Notes: generated by a model from the letters alone, not told the origin. 64,000 nucleotides of DNA from Rubrivivax sp. (GCA_016707445.1 JADJHR010000003.1:310001-374000), one strand, 5' to 3'. Shown: positions 52,280 through 61,566, numbered from the stretch's first letter. A program made the numbers and translations.

Positions 52280-52723
52280 TCAGATGCCGCGGATCAGCTG
52301 CCTGAACTCGTCCACGTCCTCGAAGCTGCGGTAGACCGACGCAAAGCGCACGTAGGCCACCTTGTCGATGCGCTTGAGCTCGCGCATCACCAGCTCGCCC
52401 AACCGGGTGCTGGGCAGTTCACGTGCGCCGCTGGCCAGCAGCTTGTCGCGGATGCGTTCCAGCGCGGCGTCGATCTGTTCCACGCTGACCGGGCGTTTGC
52501 GCAGCGCCAGCATCATCGACGCGCGCAGCTTGTCGGGGTCGAAGTCGACCCGCGCGCCGTCCTTCTTCACCACCGCGGGCATCACGATGTCGATGCGCTC
52601 GTAGGTGGTGAAGCGCTTCTCGCAGTGCAGGCAGCGGCGGCGGCGCCGGATCACGTCGCCTTCTTCGGATTCGCGCGTCTCGACGACCTGGGTCTCGGCG
52701 TGGCCGCAAAAGGGGCAGTGCAT
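52280..52723 (-). CDS. nrdR: NrdR, repressor of ribonucleotide reductase genes
   Basis: A 147-residue protein. The N-terminal zinc ribbon is MHCPFCGHAETQVVETR followed by RRRCLHCEKRFTTYE, and an ATP-cone domain covers about residues 49-140. It senses the ATP/dATP state and represses nrd genes by binding NrdR boxes. It lies directly after glyA, as in many related genomes. Confidence 0.95.
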   Translation of the reverse strand: MHCPFCGHAETQVVETRESEEGDVIRRRRRCLHCEKRFTTYERIDIVMPAVVKKDGARVDFDPDKLRASMMLALRKRPVSVEQIDAALERIRDKLLASGARELPSTRLGELVMRELKRIDKVAYVRFASVYRSFEDVDEFRQLIRGI

Positions 52724-52750
52724 GGCGCGCCCGGTCAGCCTGTGCGCAGG

Positions 52751-54000
52751 CTAGCGATAGACCGGGAAGTCGCGCGTCAGCACCGCCACCTTGGCGCGCA
52801 CGGCGCCCAGGTTGGCCTCGTCGTGCGGCTTGTCCAGCACGTCGGCGATCAGGTGCGCCGTCTGGCGCGCCTGCGCTTCCTGGAAGCCGCGCGTGGTCAG
52901 CGCCGGGCTGCCCAGGCGGATGCCGCTGGTCACCATTGGCTTTTGCGGGTCGTTGGGGATGCCGTTCTTGTTGCAGGTCATGTGCGCCTGCCCCAGCAGG
53001 CCTTCCGCATCTTTGCCGGTCAGGCCCTTGGGCCGCAGGTCGACCAGCATCACGTGGCTTTCGGTGCGGCCGCTGACGATGCGCAGGCCGCGCTCGATCA
53101 GCGTTTCGGCCAGCACGCGGGCATTCACCACCACCTGCTGCTGGTAGGCCTTGAAGGCGGGTTGCAGCGCCTCCTTGAAGGCCACCGCCTTGCCGGCGAT
53201 CACGTGCATCAGCGGGCCGCCCTGGATGCCGGGGAAGATCGCGCTGTTGATCTTCTTGGCGATGTCGTCGTGGTTCGTCAGCACGATGCCGCCGCGCGGG
53301 CCGCGCAGGCTCTTGTGCGTGGTGCTGGTCACCACGTCGGCATGCGGCAGCGGGTTGGGGTAGACGCCGGCAGCGATCAGCCCGGCGTAGTGCGCCATGT
53401 CGACCATGAAGACCGCGCCCACGGCCTTGGCCACGCGGGCAAAACGCTCGAAGTCGATGCGCAGGCTGTAGGCCGAGGCGCCGGCGATGATCAGCTTGGG
53501 CTTGTGCTGGTGCGCCAGGCGTTCCATCGCGTCGTAGTCGATGGCCTCATCGGCGTCCAGGCCGTAGCTGACCACCTTGAACCACTTGCCGCTCATGTTC
53601 AGCGCCATGCCGTGCGTCAGGTGGCCACCTTCGGCCAGGCTCATGCCCATGATGGTGTCGCCCGGCTGCAGCAGGCCGAAGAACACCGCCTGGTTGGCCT
53701 GCGACCCCGAGTTGGCCTGCACGTTGGCATGGCCGGCGCCGAACAGCTGCTTCAGGCGGTCGATGGCCAGCTGCTCCACCACGTCGACGAACTCGCAGCC
53801 GCCGTAGTAGCGCTTGCCCGGATAGCCCTCGGCGTACTTGTTGGTCAGCTGGCTGCCCTGGGCGGCCATCACCGCGGGGCTGGCGTAGTTCTCGGACGCG
53901 ATCAGCTCGATGTGATCTTCCTGGCGGCGGTTCTCGGCCTGCACGGCGGCCCAGATCTCGGGGTCGACGTTGGCAAGGGTGGCGTGGATCGGTCGAACAT
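52751..54000 (-). pseudogene. glyA: GlyA, serine hydroxymethyltransferase, one-base frameshift near the start
   Basis: A frame from 53944 encodes nearly the whole enzyme, starting within QAENRRQEDHIELIASENYA, with the PLP Lys in VVTSTTHKSLRGPRGGI. The normal beginning lies upstream in another frame: ATG 54000, preceded by an AGGA site, encodes MFDR, and adding one C on the plus strand beside 53990 gives MFDRIHATLANVDPEIWAAV. The restored protein has about 416 residues, the family length. Since this enzyme is nearly always needed for one-carbon supply, sequence error is the likely cause. It makes glycine and methylene-THF from serine. Confidence 0.93.
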
Positions 54001-54256
54001 GGCAGTCCTCTTCAGGGGGTGAAGGGCCATCGCGGCCGCTGGGCTTGAATCCGGCGGCGGAGGGCTGCCCAGGCGAACGGCTGTGGTCAGTCCAGGGCCT
54101 GCTGGCGGCCTGGCTCGGCTCGCGCTTCCCGGTGGTCGTCCACCTCGGCCGGGCAAGGGCCCCGCCTATCGCCAGTCGCGCAAGGGGTTGAGTGTAGCGG
54201 TGGGCTCTTCCGCCCTGATCGGCCCTGGGCGACCCCGTTCGAAACCGGGTCGGGCC
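54001..54256. other. Intergenic region between lytic transglycosylase and glyA
   Basis: These 256 bases contain the leader of the minus-strand glyA gene. I looked for a glycine or SAM-type riboswitch and saw no conserved core. An AGGA ribosome site lies just before the glyA ATG; no terminator could be assigned with confidence. Confidence 0.4.
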
Positions 54257-55129
54257 TTACTTCAGCAGCGCAAACTGCTGCGCGTTCGGCTTGTCGGGCG
54301 CCGACGCGACGTTGGACGGGCCGGGCAGCTCACGTGCGGGCGGCAGCACGTTGGGCGCTGTCACCGGCACGGCGCGGCCGTCGGCCACCGAACGCATGTG
54401 GATCTGCTCGCTCAGCACCTTGGCCACGTAGCCGCCGTCACTTTCCAGGCCGGCTGCGCCGACGTAGAAGCGAAGCCCTTCGGTCAGGCCGCCGGCGCGC
54501 GTGATGCACTCTTTCAGCACCTGCACGCCCACGCGCAGGTTGCTCACCGGGTCGAACGCCGCGTGGGTGCCGCCGAAGGCTTCGTACTTGGTGTCGTGCA
54601 CGCGCGTCATCACCTGCATCAGGCCCTGGGCCCCGACCGAACTCTGGGCGAAGGGGTTGAAGCTGGATTCGACGGCCATGATCGCCAGGATCAGCGTCGG
54701 GTCGATGGCCGCGCGCTGGCCGATCTGCCACGCTTCCTGCACCAGCCGTGCGATCGGTTCGGGGGCCACGCGGTAGCGCCGTGAAATCCACTGTGCCACA
54801 GCGGCCTGCGGCTTGGACAGGTGGCTGGGGTCGATGGCGGTGGCGCGGGTGACGGCCAGCTGCTCGGCCACGCCGGACAGCACGTCACCCGATTCGAGTG
54901 CCCGCGCCTCATTGCGGTCCTGCAGCCAGCCCAGGGCCTGTTGCTCGGCCTGATGGCGCAAGTCAGGCTTGCCGGTGGCAAACAGGGCAACGGCCACCAC
55001 GGCCAGCCCGAGCAGGGCCAGCGTGTTGTGACTGATTTCGAGCAGGCCGTGGCCGACGTCGCGCAAGAACACGCCGAGTGACCGTGCCGTGGCGCGCCGC
55101 GCTCGACCTAACGATTCGATGGCCGTCAT
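54257..55129 (-). CDS. Lytic transglycosylase, SLT-domain, membrane-anchored
   Basis: A 290-residue protein with one membrane segment near residues 36-52 (LALLGLAVVAVALFATG) and a periplasmic SLT domain at about 125-240. The catalytic Glu is in ILAIMAVESSFNPFAQSS, followed by GAQGLMQVMT and LRVGVQVLKECITRAGG. It cuts the glycan of peptidoglycan. A Pro-rich tail ends the protein. It diverges from ubiD across 248 bases; AAAGGA precedes its ATG. Confidence 0.9.
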   Translation of the reverse strand: MTAIESLGRARRATARSLGVFLRDVGHGLLEISHNTLALLGLAVVAVALFATGKPDLRHQAEQQALGWLQDRNEARALESGDVLSGVAEQLAVTRATAIDPSHLSKPQAAVAQWISRRYRVAPEPIARLVQEAWQIGQRAAIDPTLILAIMAVESSFNPFAQSSVGAQGLMQVMTRVHDTKYEAFGGTHAAFDPVSNLRVGVQVLKECITRAGGLTEGLRFYVGAAGLESDGGYVAKVLSEQIHMRSVADGRAVPVTAPNVLPPARELPGPSNVASAPDKPNAQQFALLK

Positions 55130-55377
55130 GCCAATCCTTTCGAGAACCCACGGAAACCAGGCGCGCGCAACAAGGCGGTGGCCTGGGTTCGATGGCGATA
55201 ATGAGTTGCGATCCGGTGGCTTCGATTGAGCCCGGCCTCGCAGCGGGATGCAGGACGCTCGGGTCGAGACGGTCCCAACACCGTCGCCGAGGGTTAACCC
55301 TTGAACTGGAGGCGGATTCTAGAAATCGTCAAATAACCAGTCAAGCATCAAGATCGTCTCTCTAATTACTATTTGGT
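55130..55377. other. Divergent intergenic region between lytic transglycosylase and ubiD
   Basis: The 248 bases include an AT-richer stretch at about 55315-55375 just before ubiD, the likely promoter zone of that gene, and a short palindrome gggttaaccc at 55292-55301. No clear -35/-10 pair or known riboswitch was recognised. Confidence 0.4.
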
Positions 55378-56934
55378 ATGAAATATCGAGATTTGAGAGA
55401 CTTCCTGACACAGCTTGAGCAACTTGGCCAACTGCGCCGGGTGGCCGATCCGGTGTCTCCAAGGCTGGAAATGACCGCCGTTGGCGACCTTTTGCTGCAA
55501 TCGGGCGGACCGGCGGTGCTCTTCACGCAGCCTGTGGGCCACCGAATTCCGGTCTTGATCAATCTGTTCGGCACCCCTGAACGAGTGGCCCTGGGAATGG
55601 GTGCCGAATCGACGAGCGCGCTGCGCGACGTCGGCCGCCTGCTGGCGGCGCTGAAAGAGCCAGACCCGCCACGCCGCCTGCAGGATGCCGGCAAGCTGTG
55701 GACCATGGCCAAGGCGGTGTGGGACATGAAGCCGTCGGTGCTGCGCAAGGCCGCCTGCCAGGACCAGGTGCTGCAGGGCGACGAGATCGACCTGGCCCGG
55801 TTGCCGGTGCAGACTTGCTGGCCAGACGACGCGGGGCCGCTCATCACCTGGGGCCTGGTCGTCACCCGTGGGCCGCAGGATGTGCCGCGCCCGCGGACAC
55901 GCCAGAACCTGGGCATCTATCGGCAACAGGTGATCGGGCCTCGGCAGGTGATCATGCGCTGGCTGGCACACCGTGGCGGCGCGCTGGATTTCCGCGAATT
56001 TGCACTTGCCCACCCGGGCCAGCCGTTTCCGATCGCGGTGGCGCTGGGGGCCGATCCGGCGACCATCCTGGGAGCCGTGACGCCGGTGCCCGACAGCCTG
56101 TCCGAATACCAGTTCGCCGGCCTGCTGCGCGGCAGCCGAACCGAGGTGGTCGATACGGCGGTTGGCGAAGGCGCGCTTCGACTGCAGGTGCCAGCCAGCG
56201 CCGAGATCGTTCTCGAAGGACACATTCCACCGGCTGCCGCTGGCTTCAAGGGCCTGTCGGCGCAAGGTGTACCCCTGGCCGAGCGCGGCGGCTACCTGCA
56301 TGCGCTGGAAGGCCCGTTCGGAGACCACACCGGCTACTACAACGAGCAGGACTGGTTTCCGGTGTTCGAGCTGAACCGGCTGACGCATCGAACCGACCCG
56401 ATCTACCACTCTACCCACACCGGCAAGCCGCCCGACGAGCCGGCGATGCTGGGCGTGGCGCTGAACGAGGTCTTCGTGCCGATCCTGCAGAAGCAGTTTC
56501 CCGAGATCACCGACTTCTATTTGCCGCCTGAAGGCTGCAGCTACCGCCTGGCGGTGATCTCGATCCGCAAGGCCTACCCGGGCCACGCCAAGCGCGTGAT
56601 GTTCGGCCTGTGGAGCTTCCTGCGCCAGTTCATGTACACCAAGTTCATCGTGGTGACCGACGACGACGTCGACATCCGCGACTGGAAGGAAGTGATCTGG
56701 GCCATCACCACGCGCATGGACCCGGTGCGCGACACCACGCTGGTCGACGGCACGCCGATCGACTATCTCGACTTCGCGTCACCGGTCAGCGGGCTGGGCG
56801 GCAAGATGGGGCTGGACGCCACGCACAAATGGCCCGGCGAAACCAGCCGCGAGTGGGGCCGCGCCATCCGAATGGACGACGAGGTGCAGCGCCGCGCCGA
56901 AGCGCTGGTGGCGCAGATGATGCGCAAGACCTGA
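55378..56934 (+). CDS. ubiD: UbiD, 3-octaprenyl-4-hydroxybenzoate decarboxylase
   Basis: A 518-residue enzyme with the normal N-terminus MKYRDLRDFLTQLEQLGQLR. Active-site features are NLGIYRQQVIGPRQVIMRW, the Glu in LVEA/IVLEGHIPP and the EGPFGDHTGYY segment that binds prenylated FMN. Length and order fit UbiD of ubiquinone synthesis (usual 490-520). The prenyl transferase partner UbiX is not in the window. The gene is alone in its direction; a structured RNA candidate follows it. Confidence 0.92.
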   Translation: MKYRDLRDFLTQLEQLGQLRRVADPVSPRLEMTAVGDLLLQSGGPAVLFTQPVGHRIPVLINLFGTPERVALGMGAESTSALRDVGRLLAALKEPDPPRRLQDAGKLWTMAKAVWDMKPSVLRKAACQDQVLQGDEIDLARLPVQTCWPDDAGPLITWGLVVTRGPQDVPRPRTRQNLGIYRQQVIGPRQVIMRWLAHRGGALDFREFALAHPGQPFPIAVALGADPATILGAVTPVPDSLSEYQFAGLLRGSRTEVVDTAVGEGALRLQVPASAEIVLEGHIPPAAAGFKGLSAQGVPLAERGGYLHALEGPFGDHTGYYNEQDWFPVFELNRLTHRTDPIYHSTHTGKPPDEPAMLGVALNEVFVPILQKQFPEITDFYLPPEGCSYRLAVISIRKAYPGHAKRVMFGLWSFLRQFMYTKFIVVTDDDVDIRDWKEVIWAITTRMDPVRDTTLVDGTPIDYLDFASPVSGLGGKMGLDATHKWPGETSREWGRAIRMDDEVQRRAEALVAQMMRKT

Positions 56935-57004
56935 GTCAGACTCTCGCTGCACCGGGGCGCATAGCCATTTCCGATTGCCACATGGGCCAACTCGGCATAG
57001 TCTT

Positions 57005-57143
57005 GGTCCACCTGCTGATGCAGGCACATCCGATGGCGCAGTCACTGCGCATCAGGAGCCCCGGACCACTTACCTCCGGATCTCCAAATGGTGATTTCGG
57101 TCACCCGCCCCTCCAGGCTTCGGCTCGGAGGGGTTTCGTTTTT
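57005..57143 (+). ncRNA. Candidate small RNA with serial hairpins and intrinsic terminator
   Basis: Between ubiD and the convergent LLM gene, five hairpins follow each other: ctgc/gcag (57011-57022), gcgcag/ctgcgc (57035-57049), ccgga/tccgg (57061-57079), ggtga/tcacc (57090-57105) and a strong terminator at 57108-57133 with a T tract. A TTGCCA at 56974-56979 may be a -35, with TAGTCT 17 bases on as a weak -10. Unpaired CCTCC-like motifs could pair with ribosome binding sites. It might instead be the 3' end of the ubiD message. I match it to no known RNA family. Confidence 0.55.
57108..57143 (+). terminator. Rho-independent terminator
   Basis: The arms cccctcc (57108-57114) and ggagggg (57127-57133) form a seven-base GC stem with a 12-base loop, followed directly by tttcgttttt. 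It would end the ubiD message or the candidate small RNA. Confidence 0.8.
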
Positions 57144-57157
57144 GTGGGGCGGTGAAA

Positions 57158-58165
57158 TCAGGCCAGATCGAACTCGCGCGCCAGCAAGGCATAGGACTGG
57201 CGGCGCACGTCCGGGTCATGGGCCCAGGTGTTGACCACGATCTCGGCCAGGCCCAGCTCAGCAGCCAGGTCGCGGATGCGGCCCGCCACCTCGGGTGCGC
57301 TGCCGACGAAGGCGCGGCGCCGCATGCCGGCCAGCTGCGCGTCCTCTTCGGCCGTGAACGCGATCTGGTCCGGTGACTGCAAGGGCCCCAGCGCCCCACG
57401 TTGGCGGTCGATGCGCCAACGCTCGCGGCTGCGTGCATGGTGTCTGGCATCAGCTGCATCGTCGGCCACCAGCGCCCAGATGCAGATGGTGGGCTGAGGC
57501 TTCGGATGGCGGTCGCTGGGTTTGTACAGCTGGCGGTACAGCTGCAGGGCCTCCTCCACACCCTGGCCGTCCATGAAGAAGTAGGCAAACGCATAAGGCA
57601 GGCCGAAATGTGCCGCCAGCTGCGCGCCGTAATCGGAACTGCCCAGCACCCAGACCTCGGGCGCACGCTCGAACCCCGGCCCTGGCAGACCGGGTGCCCG
57701 CGGGTGGGCCGCGACGCCCTGGTGCGGGTGGCCGCGCGTCCAGTGGATCAGGTCCATCACCTGCTGCGGAAAGGCTTCGGCCGCGTGCGAGGCGTGGGGG
57801 TTGAGCAGCGCCGCGGTGCGCATGTCGCTGCCAGGCGCGCGGCCCACGCCCAGGTCGATGCGGCTCGGCGCCAGTGCATCAAGCACGCGGAACTGCTCGG
57901 CCACCTTGAACGCCGAGTAATGCGGCAGCATGACGCCGGCACTGCCCAGGCGGATGCGCTGCGTGCGCGCGGCGATGGCCGCCAGCAGGATCTCGGGCGC
58001 GGTGCCGACGATGGTCGGCAAGCCGTGGTGCTCGCTGACCCAGAAGCGGTGGTAGCCCAGGGCCTCGCAATGCGGGGCCAGATCCAGCGTGTCGCGCAGC
58101 GCGTGGTCCTCACCGCGCCCGGCGCAGGCGATCGACTGGTCCAGAACAGAAAGCGTCAATGTCAT
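57158..58165 (-). CDS. LLM-class flavin-dependent oxidoreductase (MsnO8-like)
   Basis: A 335-residue luciferase-like monooxygenase. The family opening LSVLDQSIACAGRGEDHALR, RFWVSEHHGLPTIVGTAPEI, the LGSAGVMLPHYSAFKVAEQF helix and LGVGRAPGSD are all present. It uses reduced flavin, probably FMN. The substrate is unknown. The stop lies 14 bases from the terminator on the other strand, and the GMC oxidoreductase gene is upstream on the same strand. Confidence 0.88.
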   Translation of the reverse strand: MTLTLSVLDQSIACAGRGEDHALRDTLDLAPHCEALGYHRFWVSEHHGLPTIVGTAPEILLAAIAARTQRIRLGSAGVMLPHYSAFKVAEQFRVLDALAPSRIDLGVGRAPGSDMRTAALLNPHASHAAEAFPQQVMDLIHWTRGHPHQGVAAHPRAPGLPGPGFERAPEVWVLGSSDYGAQLAAHFGLPYAFAYFFMDGQGVEEALQLYRQLYKPSDRHPKPQPTICIWALVADDAADARHHARSRERWRIDRQRGALGPLQSPDQIAFTAEEDAQLAGMRRRAFVGSAPEVAGRIRDLAAELGLAEIVVNTWAHDPDVRRQSYALLAREFDLA

Positions 58166-58194
58166 GCGGCAAGTGTGCCGCAGGAATCAAGGCG

Positions 58195-59787
58195 CTAGCG
58201 GTTGTCGGCCCGGATCATGTCGACCGCCTTCTCGCCGATCATGATGGTCGGTGCGTTGGTGTTGCCCGAGACGATGCGCGGCATGATCGATGCATCGACC
58301 ACGCGCAGGCCCTGCAAGCCATGCACGCGCAGTCGCTCGTCGACCACATCGTCGGCACCCGGGCCCATGCGGCAACTGCCCACCGGGTGGTAGATCGTGT
58401 CGGCGTTCGAGCGGATGAATTGTTCGATCTGCGCGTCGCTCTGCGCGTTGGCCGAAGCCGGCAGTTCCTTGCCGCCGAACGCGGCCAGCGCCGGCTGGTT
58501 GAGCACGCCGCGCATCAGCTTGACGCCGCGCACCATGCGCTGCACGTCGTCGGGGTCGGACAGGTAGGCGGGGTCGATCAGCGGCGCGGCCAGCGGGTCG
58601 GGCCCGGCCAGGCTGACGCGGCCACGGCTGCGTGGTCGCACCACGCACAGGTGGCATGAGATGCCATGGCCGAACACGGTCTTGCGGCCATGGTCGACCA
58701 GCTTGGCGATCACGAAGTGCAGTTGCACATCGGGCGCCTCTTCTTCCGGCCGGCTGCGGAAGAAGCCGCCAGCCTCGGCGAAGTTGGTGGTCAGCATGCC
58801 GCTACGTCGCGATCGCCACTCGAACATGCCGCCGATGGCGCGCGCCACGCCACCGAACGACAGACCGAAGGACTCGTTCATGCGCGGTGCGTGGACGACG
58901 ATGATGCTGTCCAGGTGGTCGTGCAGATGCCGGCCCACGCCCGGCAGGTCATGCACCAGCGGCAGGCCCATGGCCTGCAGTTCGCTGCCGCTGCCGACGC
59001 CCGACAGCTGCAGGATCTGCGGCGACTGCAGCGCACCGGCGCTGAGCAGCACCTCGCGGCGCGCGTGCAACTCGCGCTTGACGCCGCCCTGCAGCACCTC
59101 GATGCCGACCGCGCGTCGGCCCTCGAACAGCACGCGCGTCACATGGGCGCCGGTCAGCAACTGCAGGTTGCTGCGGCCCAGGTTCGGGGTCAGATAGGCG
59201 TCGGCGGCGCTGCAGCGCTGACCGTTGCGCTGCGTCACCTGGTACATGCCCGCGCCTTCCTGCGTCGGGCCGTTGAAGTCGGTGTTCAGCGGCAGGCCGG
59301 CCTGCTGCGCGGCCTGCAGGAACAGGCCCGACAACCGGTTCGGGCTGCGCAGGTCCATCACGTTCAGCGGACCGCCGCGCGCATGCCAGTCGTCGGCCCC
59401 GCGCTCGTTGTGCTCGGCCTTCAGGAAATAGGGCTTGACCTCGTCCCAGGTCCAGCCCGGGTTGCCCTGCGCTGCCCAGTGGTCGTAGTCAGCATGCTGG
59501 CCGCGGATGTAGATCATGGCGTTGATCGAACTCGACCCGCCCAGCACTTTGCCGCGGGGCTGGTAGCCGCGGCGGCCGTTCAGTCCGGCCTGTGGCACGG
59601 TGTCGAAGGCCCAGTTCATGCTGGGCGCCTTGGCCATCAGCGCAATTCCGGCCGGGCAATGGATCAGCACGCTGCGGTCGGCGTGCCCGGCTTCGATCAG
59701 GCAGACGCTGGTGGCGGGGTCTTCGGTCAGACGCGAAGCCAGGACGCAGCCGGCCGAGCCGGCGCCCACGACGATGTAGTCGAACAT
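58195..59787 (-). CDS. GMC-family FAD oxidoreductase (choline dehydrogenase-like)
   Basis: A 530-residue flavoprotein. The N-terminal FAD motif is YIVVGAGSAGCVLASRL; the GMC signatures are GKVLGGSSSINAMIYIRG and SAGALQSPQILQLSGVGSG. The C-terminal active-site His is in IYHPVGSCRMG and Asn in VSGNTNAPTIMIGE. It oxidises an alcohol or related group; betaine aldehyde or choline genes are not adjacent, so choline is not assured. Confidence 0.92.
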   Translation of the reverse strand: MFDYIVVGAGSAGCVLASRLTEDPATSVCLIEAGHADRSVLIHCPAGIALMAKAPSMNWAFDTVPQAGLNGRRGYQPRGKVLGGSSSINAMIYIRGQHADYDHWAAQGNPGWTWDEVKPYFLKAEHNERGADDWHARGGPLNVMDLRSPNRLSGLFLQAAQQAGLPLNTDFNGPTQEGAGMYQVTQRNGQRCSAADAYLTPNLGRSNLQLLTGAHVTRVLFEGRRAVGIEVLQGGVKRELHARREVLLSAGALQSPQILQLSGVGSGSELQAMGLPLVHDLPGVGRHLHDHLDSIIVVHAPRMNESFGLSFGGVARAIGGMFEWRSRRSGMLTTNFAEAGGFFRSRPEEEAPDVQLHFVIAKLVDHGRKTVFGHGISCHLCVVRPRSRGRVSLAGPDPLAAPLIDPAYLSDPDDVQRMVRGVKLMRGVLNQPALAAFGGKELPASANAQSDAQIEQFIRSNADTIYHPVGSCRMGPGADDVVDERLRVHGLQGLRVVDASIMPRIVSGNTNAPTIMIGEKAVDMIRADNR

Positions 59788-59876
59788 GAGGGTTCTGTCT
59801 CCAGGATGCCTGGCCGAAGTGCCAGTGTTCGATTCATCTTAGCCACGTGCAGCGGCTGCAAAACGGGGGCGCGACT

Positions 59877-60257
59877 CTAATCGGCCAGGGCCTTTTCGGC
59901 GTTGCTCAGCTCGATCGGCTGGCCGTGCGACGTGCGCTCGGCAGCGGCCTCCCAGGCATGTTCCAGCGCATGCAGGCGGTCGGCATCGGCCAGGCCGCGG
60001 CTGATGACCAGGGTCTCCAGCGCGTCCAGCCAGTGCCGGTAGTAGGTGTCGCCGTGGTCCGGGTCGCCGGCGGCCTGCGCGCGGCGGATGGCGTCGCTCA
60101 GCGCCGCCGCCCAATCGGTCCAGCTGAAGGCGCCGCGCTCGTGCAGCGCCAGCGCCAGCGCAAAGGCCTGGGCCTGCCAGGGAGCGCTGAAGACGGGCCC
60201 CTGTTCGTCGCGCGGCAGCCCGGGCAAGTCACAGGCTGGATGCGATGCCGTCGTCAT
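59877..60257 (-). CDS. Nitrile hydratase accessory protein
   Basis: A 126-residue protein of the small activator (P14K) group. Recognised segments are PVFSAPWQAQAFALALALHE and DHGDTYYRHWLDALETLV, which resemble the N-terminal part of the beta subunit, as is normal for this family. It helps load cobalt into the alpha subunit. Its start overlaps the beta-subunit stop, completing an alpha-beta-activator operon. Confidence 0.88.
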   Translation of the reverse strand: MTTASHPACDLPGLPRDEQGPVFSAPWQAQAFALALALHERGAFSWTDWAAALSDAIRRAQAAGDPDHGDTYYRHWLDALETLVISRGLADADRLHALEHAWEAAAERTSHGQPIELSNAEKALAD

Positions 60258-60931
60258 GGTGCAGCTTCCAGATAGGGCTGCCAGGCGTCGACGGAGACGA
60301 GGGTGCCGGGTTCGGCATCGGTGCCCCACAGCTGCACGCCGTCGAAGGCCACGGTGTACAGCCATTCGGGCCGGTCATCGAAAGCCTCGCCCGGCGCCGT
60401 GTCTGCATGGCGGTCGGCGAACACGTGGCAGCCATGCACCAGTGTCACGGTGCCGACATGCCCGCGCACATACCGCGGAAGTCGCGTATGGCCTTGAGGA
60501 TGCAGATTGAGTGCGCGCACCCGGTCGCCGACGCGAAAACGAGCTGCGGCGCTGTCAGGTCTTGTGGTCGGGCTGCCGCGGCGCAGGGCTGCATCCACCT
60601 CGTCGGCGTGCAAGACGCGGGCCAGCGGGCGCGGCGGGTCGACTGGTTGGCCTGAGCGCAGTTCTTCTGCGCTGACCAGGCCACGCTGCAGCATCAATTT
60701 CTCGAGCGCGCGGATCCAGATCTCGTAGTAGCTTGACGACAGATAGACCGCCGGCGGCAGTGTCTCGCGCGCCGATCTCGAGAGGTCGATGTTCCACTGC
60801 CCGCTGGCCCCCATGGCCAGTGTCAGGCCCAGCGCGCGGCGTTCCCAGGACGCATGGAACAACGGTTCATCAGTTTCGGGCTGCACCGGGCCGAAGCACT
60901 GCAGGCCGCCCATGTCATGCACGCCGTTCAT
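60254..60931 (-). CDS. Nitrile hydratase beta subunit
   Basis: A 225-residue subunit. The family start MNGVHDMGGLQCFGPVQPE is exact for nitrile hydratase beta, with YYEIWIRALEKLML in the middle and an SH3-like C-terminal part beginning RFRVGDRVRALNLHPQGHTR. It packs against alpha to cover the metal site. Start and stop overlap with the alpha and activator genes. Confidence 0.93.
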   Translation of the reverse strand: MNGVHDMGGLQCFGPVQPETDEPLFHASWERRALGLTLAMGASGQWNIDLSRSARETLPPAVYLSSSYYEIWIRALEKLMLQRGLVSAEELRSGQPVDPPRPLARVLHADEVDAALRRGSPTTRPDSAAARFRVGDRVRALNLHPQGHTRLPRYVRGHVGTVTLVHGCHVFADRHADTAPGEAFDDRPEWLYTVAFDGVQLWGTDAEPGTLVSVDAWQPYLEAAP

Positions 60932-61566
60932 GGCGCTGCCACGGCCGGAGCTTGTGCCAGCCCGGTGCCGATCATCGAGTCGCGCGTGACCAGCGAGGCC
61001 AGGCGGTCCTCGCTCCAGCCGTCGGTACCGCCTGGACGCTGCGGGATCACCAGGTAGCGGACCTCGGCCGTCGAGTCCCACACGCGCACCTGGATGTCGG
61101 CCGGCAGCGTGACGCCGAAGTCGGCCAGCACCGCGCGCGGTGCCATCACGGCACGCGATCGGTAGGCCGCCGACTTGTACCAGACCGGCGGCAGACCCAG
61201 CACCGGCCAGGGGTAGCACGAGCACAGCGTGCAGACCACCATGTAGTGCGTGTCGGCTGTGTTGAACACGGCCACCATGTGTTCACCCTGGCGTCCGCTG
61301 TAGCCCAGCGACGCGATGGCTGCGGTGGCGTCGCGCGCCAGCCAGTCGGCATAGGCAGGGTCGGCCCAGGCCCGGGCCACCACGCGCGCGCCGTTGTGCG
61401 GGCCGACCTGCACTTCATAGGTTTCGATCAGGCGGTCGATGGCGGCCGGGTCGACATAGCCTTTGCGCACCAGCAGGGTCTCGAGGGCGCGCACGCGCAG
61501 GTCCATCTCGCCGAGGTGCGAGTGCGCATGTTGATTTTCGGAATCCTGGTGATGGTGATCACTCAT
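60928..61566 (-). CDS. Nitrile hydratase alpha subunit, cobalt type
   Basis: A 212-residue subunit. The metal-binding motif is VCTLCSC (Cys112, Cys115, Cys117) with Thr113, which marks the cobalt form; iron forms have Ser. It is followed by YPWPVLGLPPVWYKSAAYR. An N-terminal His-rich stretch (SDHHHQDSENQHAHSH) may help hold metal. The enzyme turns nitriles into amides; no amidase lies beside the operon. The gene diverges from the ABC exporter across 125 bases. Confidence 0.93.
   Translation of the reverse strand: MSDHHHQDSENQHAHSHLGEMDLRVRALETLLVRKGYVDPAAIDRLIETYEVQVGPHNGARVVARAWADPAYADWLARDATAAIASLGYSGRQGEHMVAVFNTADTHYMVVCTLCSCYPWPVLGLPPVWYKSAAYRSRAVMAPRAVLADFGVTLPADIQVRVWDSTAEVRYLVIPQRPGGTDGWSEDRLASLVTRDSMIGTGLAQAPAVAAP

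Noticed and set aside
54001..54256. Glycine riboswitch before glyA
   Set aside because: I could not find the conserved glycine aptamer core on the minus strand.
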